A stretch of DNA of 64,000 nucleotides from Larkinella rosea (GTDB lineage: Bacteria; Bacteroidota; Bacteroidia; Cytophagales; Spirosomataceae). The translations under genes and the position numbers were made by a program. The DNA lies in NCBI RefSeq assembly GCF_003858635.1, contig NZ_RQJO01000016.1, positions 1-64,000 on the forward strand, in the 5' to 3' direction. Of the stretch, positions 60,701 through 64,000 are shown piece after piece; positions within the stretch are counted from its first letter, which is position 1; the number at the start of each line of letters is the position of its first letter. The notes under the pieces were generated by a model, which worked only from the letters and a program-made list of their open reading frames with translations, was not told the DNA's origin and did no database searches.

Positions 60701-61758
60701 TCGTTGGCGAAAACGCCGACCGATTGCCCGTTTTTTTCGTCCCAGAACAGCGTGGACGTTACGACCCGCTCGGCGGGCCAGGGTTCAAAAATCCCGACTT
60801 CGAAGGGTATTTTTCCGGCTTCACCGTCGGGCATGATGCCGTGGTGGTAATTCAGTTTCGTCTGGTCGATGGTTTCCCAATTGAACCGCCCAAAACCGGG
60901 GCTGGCACCGTAGGTTTGCTGCTGCGGGCTGGAACCGGCCGTTGTGACGGTACCGGGTCGGCCAAAGGGGTGGTTCGGAGCCTGCCGGTGCGTGGGCTGA
61001 AATTGCGTCCAGTCGAGCCGCCAATAGACCGAGTCCTCCGGTTTGAAACCGCTCATCTCTTCCCGGATTTCCACAAAATCGGACTCCTGAATGCACTTCA
61101 CCGTGGCCAGATACGAGGCTCCGTTGGCAAAGCGGTAAGTAATTCGGTACGTTACGAAAAGCGGCCCGACCGCCAGTTTTTCCGTTTCGATCTTCTGGAT
61201 TTTCCGGGTTCCGGTTGCCAGCGCCGATTGCCCCATCGCCGGCTTGCCCGACTGAAAAAGCTGCATCACCGGCCCCGGAACCGGCCCGGAAGCGGGCAAC
61301 GAAGCCGGAATCCGAACGCTGAGTTTATCCGTCCGAATCAGAATCGTTTCACCTTCCTTCGTTTCGCTCAATGGGATTGATTGAACCGGTTTGCCGCGGG
61401 TTAACACAAAGGTTCGGGTTCCGCCGGATGGCAGGTCGCTGAACAGACTCAGGGTGACCAGCGTTTTTCCGTCCGGCGATTTCCGAAACTCCGAAAACTG
61501 GAACGGTACGGTTTTCCCGGATTCTTTTTCGACCAGACTAAAGTCTTTTGGATCGACCGGCTGATCGAACTGAACCGGGTAATTCAGCAGCGTTCGGGGC
61601 CACCAGTAAAATGGATGCCGCAGGTGGTCTTTCAGGACAAAAACCGCCTGTCCGTTTTCAAAACGAACCGGCGGAGTGGTCGCAAAAGTGGCCGAAAACG
61701 GAATCAGAAGCAGGCCGACCCATAACCAGCTCTTCGACTTGCGTGTCAGGTACTTCAC
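57742..61758 (-). CDS. Large exported protein with Fn3 domains, unrecognised; possible polysaccharide lyase-like
   Basis: 1338 residues; the start is GTG at 61758 followed by a signal peptide (about 1-26). N-terminal beta-rich region (residues ~30-440), a helical middle (around ADEEYMPMRYMLSGHPNFLADV and NSWDALGGRWTENLGTYVWG) that could be an alpha/alpha toroid, then a beta-sandwich with GGIYFYAGGKSYSHNGRED and ITYDDVYNNNIGGRFSWF, like the C-terminal part of heparinase-type lyases. Two Fn3-like domains end the protein. There is no T9SS tail. Context (HTCS gene, SGNH esterase) points to polysaccharide breakdown. I cannot name the family with confidence. Confidence 0.6.
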   Translation of the reverse strand: MKYLTRKSKSWLWVGLLLIPFSATFATTPPVRFENGQAVFVLKDHLRHPFYWWPRTLLNYPVQFDQPVDPKDFSLVEKESGKTVPFQFSEFRKSPDGKTLVTLSLFSDLPSGGTRTFVLTRGKPVQSIPLSETKEGETILIRTDKLSVRIPASLPASGPVPGPVMQLFQSGKPAMGQSALATGTRKIQKIETEKLAVGPLFVTYRITYRFANGASYLATVKCIQESDFVEIREEMSGFKPEDSVYWRLDWTQFQPTHRQAPNHPFGRPGTVTTAGSSPQQQTYGASPGFGRFNWETIDQTKLNYHHGIMPDGEAGKIPFEVGIFEPWPAERVVTSTLFWDEKNGQSVGVFANDLANWNDSDYSIWHSSKILNIRFFYRKKLLSWAFPISEGRRSVALSCYPHQQDIEYMNELETKNQPQPHPFGFTYKAEISQLSHNAFLQNRYGTIHLDKVKNWQLTYPDSLPTAPVLFKEGKLKTRADFVRDFLGNYYVSELPFSGTRQNSGYGPVPARQFFEKWIDALNRFYPSLNPDEKARVTAMFLFHTYVAADEEYMPMRYMLSGHPNFLADVKSIPAMTAYQFPNHPEAVHWADLFEKYVDLNTRYHTRPTVNSWDALGGRWTENLGTYVWGFFRSTIRSSFLLNQSQPGKNRLAGPQVAAIGNWILNALSAPYNGESLDFYRNPNGSLDYHFWGIVTKTEEPRRIHPPQGAHAARRKAPSSLWMLGNLLNNYDPLLGEHLRYVAKPTDDDQEAFYASNEAFQQVMYPKGRYDRGTKPDFKSIKMTGYGTILRAGVDTPDELSVHLSQIDEGPNYRWGVPAQGGTGGIYFYAGGKSYSHNGREDVGDRKVQDTDLMTNFGVFKDGHFKSIGMNGLHRPLYNLGIGQFTEITSSEKSGYAWPDYQSRSVMLVDKDYFITYDDVYNNNIGGRFSWFTHPDEDLPTIEIVKVGTGRDKVNKTQLTGAESKGVWYDGLGDFTVFVSHKKGFTVEPTAYGGRIKTPVGQTDYIFRSDQTVDVQEDQLRFSGTAGFIRVHPTGEQDLVLFHGQRIGNGKILLSTSDTDAGISASVKNKDWVDGKFFSPRPATIAVQWNGPASPGLTLYIDGTKQQVEWKSSGFSIPFPAGEHSWQLTAGLPVPVRPHIQSSENDRGKVNLFIAPAAGATNYRMEISRDNGETWRALGKTAKTAFTVLKPDTLSKAHVRVTALNREHQSEPSQAYPVYFLTQKPHFPDGLKADLATGILNWGQVLGCTTYKLYRKLAGSSKFQVIYTGPSSTFHDPALAGKQVYEYAVSAVNKNGESRLSDAVTTNPESWLHWNPKPGEPFRRTNTQHSTTEEVYYPK

Positions 61759-61800
61759 TTTTAAAACAGGGTTTAGGAATAATCAGCCGCTTGCACGGCA

Positions 61801-64000
61801 TTACTTCACCAGTTCGCCCACGAGCAACACCGAGTTGACAAACCAGCCGTTTCCGGCGTAATTGTCCGGATTCGTAATTGTAATGTTCTTTTTCTTCATG
61901 ATTTCGGCTTTGTCGAACGGTTTTCCGCTTACCCGAAACGTCGCTTCGTGTTCGCCGTCGGACAGGTCTTTCAGGAAAAAAGTGTTCTTCCGGTAATTGT
62001 TGCACCACTGATCGAAGCGGTAGACTTCCACCGGCGGTTTGCCGTCCACAACCACCTCGACGATACCGGTTTTGGGGCCAATCACGTCGTAAACGCCAAA
62101 CGTGTTTCCCCGGAATTTCACCGTAAATGATGCATCCGGCGGGTTTGCAGCGGATAATTCCGGCATGAATTGGCCGAATTTCTGCCGCAACTCGTTCGTT
62201 TCGGGCAAAACGTCCCACGAACCAGTTCGGCGCAGCTTCGACAACGGAATCAGTTGGGCCGATTCCCAATTACCCTTCTCCAGAGCCGCAGGCAGCGGGT
62301 GCGGTTTTTGCCCGGCATTGTCCTCCAGTTTTTTCATAAACTGAATAACCGAATGGGCGTAAATCGGATGCCCGGATAGCGGAAGCGGGTGGGTTTTGTC
62401 CGACGTAAAAACCACCTTGTCAGGATGTTCGCCCGGATTTCCGGTAAAAATCAGTTGCCCGGTTTCCAGCAACCGAATCACTTCCACGCCCATGTGAATT
62501 GACGGAATCCGGTAATGATCGGCCACCTGTTCCATCGCAATAGCCGAATGCTGGTACTGGCCTTTGCGCATCGTTTCCACCACGTTTTCGGCGATGGTAT
62601 ACACAAAGCAAATATCCGCCAAGGGGTATTGTTTCCAGGTTTTCCGGACAATTCCCTCGATGGTTTTTCGGATTTCTCCCTCCGTTCGCCCGTAATCGTT
62701 GACGGCAAATTCGACAAACACCAGATCGGGCCGGTGGCTCAGCACGTCCTGCTCCATCCGGAAAACGCCGAGGTCCGAACCGGTGCCGCCGATGGTCGCG
62801 TCGATCTGCCGGAACGGTGTGAGCGGGTAATTGGCCCGAAACCAGTTGAACGTCAGATCCCGCCAGCCGTCCTTAGCCTCGGTGATACTGCCGCCGATGT
62901 AGGCAATCCGCACGTCCTGTCCCGATTGGATTTTCCGGAAAAAATTCGGCAAACCGCCCCGTTCGTGGGATTCGGCCAGGCCACCTTTCTTCTCCCGCCT
63001 GATTTGCGGGAGGACCCCGGTCCAGTCGACCTGAATCGCTGACGGGCCGGTCTGAATGGCCAGCAGACTGTTGTCCATTCGGATGGCGGGGCTTTCGATC
63101 ATCGGCCACTGTTCGCAGGACGTTTCCGGTTTGCCATTGATCCAGACCGCCGGAACCGACCGCGCCAGGCCGTCGGCATCTACCGGCAAGCCCGGCTGGT
63201 ATTGCATCCGGATTTTGGCGCCCTGGGTCGTCTGGTACGTCAGATCCATCGTGTTCCAGTTCACCGAAACCGGGTTGCGGGGCAGTTGGCTCACAAATTT
63301 TTTAAAACTCCCGAATTCGGCCTCCGTCCCGAGTTCAAAGATAAAACCGGTTTGCGGACCTTCGCTTTTGACGACGTTGAATCCTTCCAGCCCTTTTTCG
63401 GTCAGATTGGTGTGCATCGAATACGGTTTCAGCGGTTTGATGCCGACGTACGTTTTTCCTTCCCGCAGAAAAATCCAGCCGCCGGTTTCCACTTTTTCGT
63501 CGATTGATTTGGGATACCGCAACGCGCCCCATTTCAGCAAATTAGTGGCGTGCCCGTCGCGCCAGGCCCATTTTTCCGGGCTCGGCTGGTTCGGCCAGGG
63601 GTCTTTCTGCGGAATGTCAAAGAGCATGATGGCGGCATTCCGGTAATGCGCCGTCTGCTGAAAGGGCGAGATCGTGCCTTTGTGCCAGGTGTCGGGCGTG
63701 CGGTCTTTGTGGTCGCCGTCGCTGTACCAGTAGGGATGGAAGCAGTTCAGGTAATTGAACCGGTCGGGGCTGCTCCAGACGATGTTGAACCCGTTGGCGT
63801 CGTGGTCGGCGTAATCGCCCCCCGGCACCCACCGGAAATTCCCGCTGCCAATCGCGTATTGCTGCGCCCGGTATCCATTCCGCATCATCATGTGCGGGCG
63901 GGCCCGCTCCCCGGCATAGGGTCCGAAGGTCGAAGCCGATGATTTCAGCGCGTACGGGACGCCCCTGCCTTCGGCCAACTGAAAGAAAACCGCATCCGGA
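61801..64000 (-). CDS. Lyase-like / SGNH esterase fusion, 5' end outside window
   Basis: The frame is open to the window edge, so at least 732 codons; the start is not in view. The N-terminal ~330 visible residues (YWYSDGDHKDRTPDTWHKG, GWIFLREGKTYVGIKPL, VPAVWINGKPETSCEQWP) look like the beta part of a heparinase- or alginate-lyase-type enzyme. An SGNH esterase domain follows with RIAYIGGSITEAKDGW (nucleophile Ser), EFAVNDYGRTEG and the Asp/His pair in TSDKTHPLPLSGH. A C-terminal jelly-roll of CE2-type (KFRGNTFGVYDVIGPKTG) ends it. It probably de-esterifies and possibly cuts an acidic glycan. Confidence 0.75.
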   Translation of the reverse strand, partial: PDAVFFQLAEGRGVPYALKSSASTFGPYAGERARPHMMMRNGYRAQQYAIGSGNFRWVPGGDYADHDANGFNIVWSSPDRFNYLNCFHPYWYSDGDHKDRTPDTWHKGTISPFQQTAHYRNAAIMLFDIPQKDPWPNQPSPEKWAWRDGHATNLLKWGALRYPKSIDEKVETGGWIFLREGKTYVGIKPLKPYSMHTNLTEKGLEGFNVVKSEGPQTGFIFELGTEAEFGSFKKFVSQLPRNPVSVNWNTMDLTYQTTQGAKIRMQYQPGLPVDADGLARSVPAVWINGKPETSCEQWPMIESPAIRMDNSLLAIQTGPSAIQVDWTGVLPQIRREKKGGLAESHERGGLPNFFRKIQSGQDVRIAYIGGSITEAKDGWRDLTFNWFRANYPLTPFRQIDATIGGTGSDLGVFRMEQDVLSHRPDLVFVEFAVNDYGRTEGEIRKTIEGIVRKTWKQYPLADICFVYTIAENVVETMRKGQYQHSAIAMEQVADHYRIPSIHMGVEVIRLLETGQLIFTGNPGEHPDKVVFTSDKTHPLPLSGHPIYAHSVIQFMKKLEDNAGQKPHPLPAALEKGNWESAQLIPLSKLRRTGSWDVLPETNELRQKFGQFMPELSAANPPDASFTVKFRGNTFGVYDVIGPKTGIVEVVVDGKPPVEVYRFDQWCNNYRKNTFFLKDLSDGEHEATFRVSGKPFDKAEIMKKKNITITNPDNYAGNGWFVNSVLLVGELVK

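Overview
The window is chromosomal DNA of a Bacteroidota bacterium. It most likely comes from the Cytophagales, in a Spirosoma/Larkinella-like lineage; that placement is inference from gene content, not from a marker gene. The supporting features are a type IX secretion (T9SS) C-terminal domain, a TonB receptor paired with a DUF4249 lipoprotein, two-component propeller kinases including a one-piece hybrid regulator, UvsE, possible -7 elements of the form TAnnTTTG, and base composition a little above 50% GC. There is no rRNA, tRNA, CRISPR array, transposase or integrase that I can recognise.

Layout. Bases 1-1300 are AT-rich and carry small unrecognised genes plus the tail of a gene cut by the window edge; this looks like acquired DNA. 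1595-4498: two small membrane proteins (DoxX-like, DUF5684-like) and a Ser/Thr protein kinase with a WG repeat and an outside domain. 4705-8544: a KefB/KefG-type potassium efflux pair divergent from ypdA (bacillithiol disulfide reductase family), a thiol/electrophile-stress group. 8555-13273: a TPR histidine kinase and a GH78 alpha-L-rhamnosidase. 13263-18012: a tightly coupled five-gene operon (sugar ketoisomerase, aminotransferase, polyprenyl-phosphate glycosyltransferase, methyltransferase, polytopic GT-C-like protein) that could build a 3-amino-6-deoxyhexose and attach it to a surface glycan. 18790-22308: a propeller histidine kinase followed by a ModE-type winged-helix protein. 22610-28325: a multidomain secreted esterase with a T9SS tail, prolyl oligopeptidase and a small outer-membrane barrel.

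28711-31635: an ECF sigma factor, a membrane-anchored HEAT-repeat protein and two DUF4097-like exported proteins, probably one envelope-stress unit. 31652-37917: GT9 glycosyltransferase, a small secreted protein, an OmpR-type two-component pair, a Tat-exported Nif3-like protein and lipoprotein MsrA. 38151-45648: PPK2, a secreted helix-hairpin-helix/beta-barrel protein, UvsE, and the DUF4249/TonB receptor pair. 45901-50529: Gfo/Idh/MocA oxidoreductase, two unrecognised exported proteins and a double SnoaL-like protein. 50697-53155: CopA and a CopZ-like chaperone. 53514-64000: a carbohydrate-utilisation group made of a hybrid two-component regulator, a 1338-residue unrecognised exported protein with fibronectin-type domains, and an SGNH esterase-containing protein cut by the window end.

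Two patterns stand out across the window. The 7-mer AAAACCG (or CGGTTTT) is strongly over-represented in coding and non-coding DNA, in several reading frames and on both strands, but is absent from the AT-rich first 1.3 kb. Many genes also end in unusually long, perfect or near-perfect palindromes, each of different sequence.
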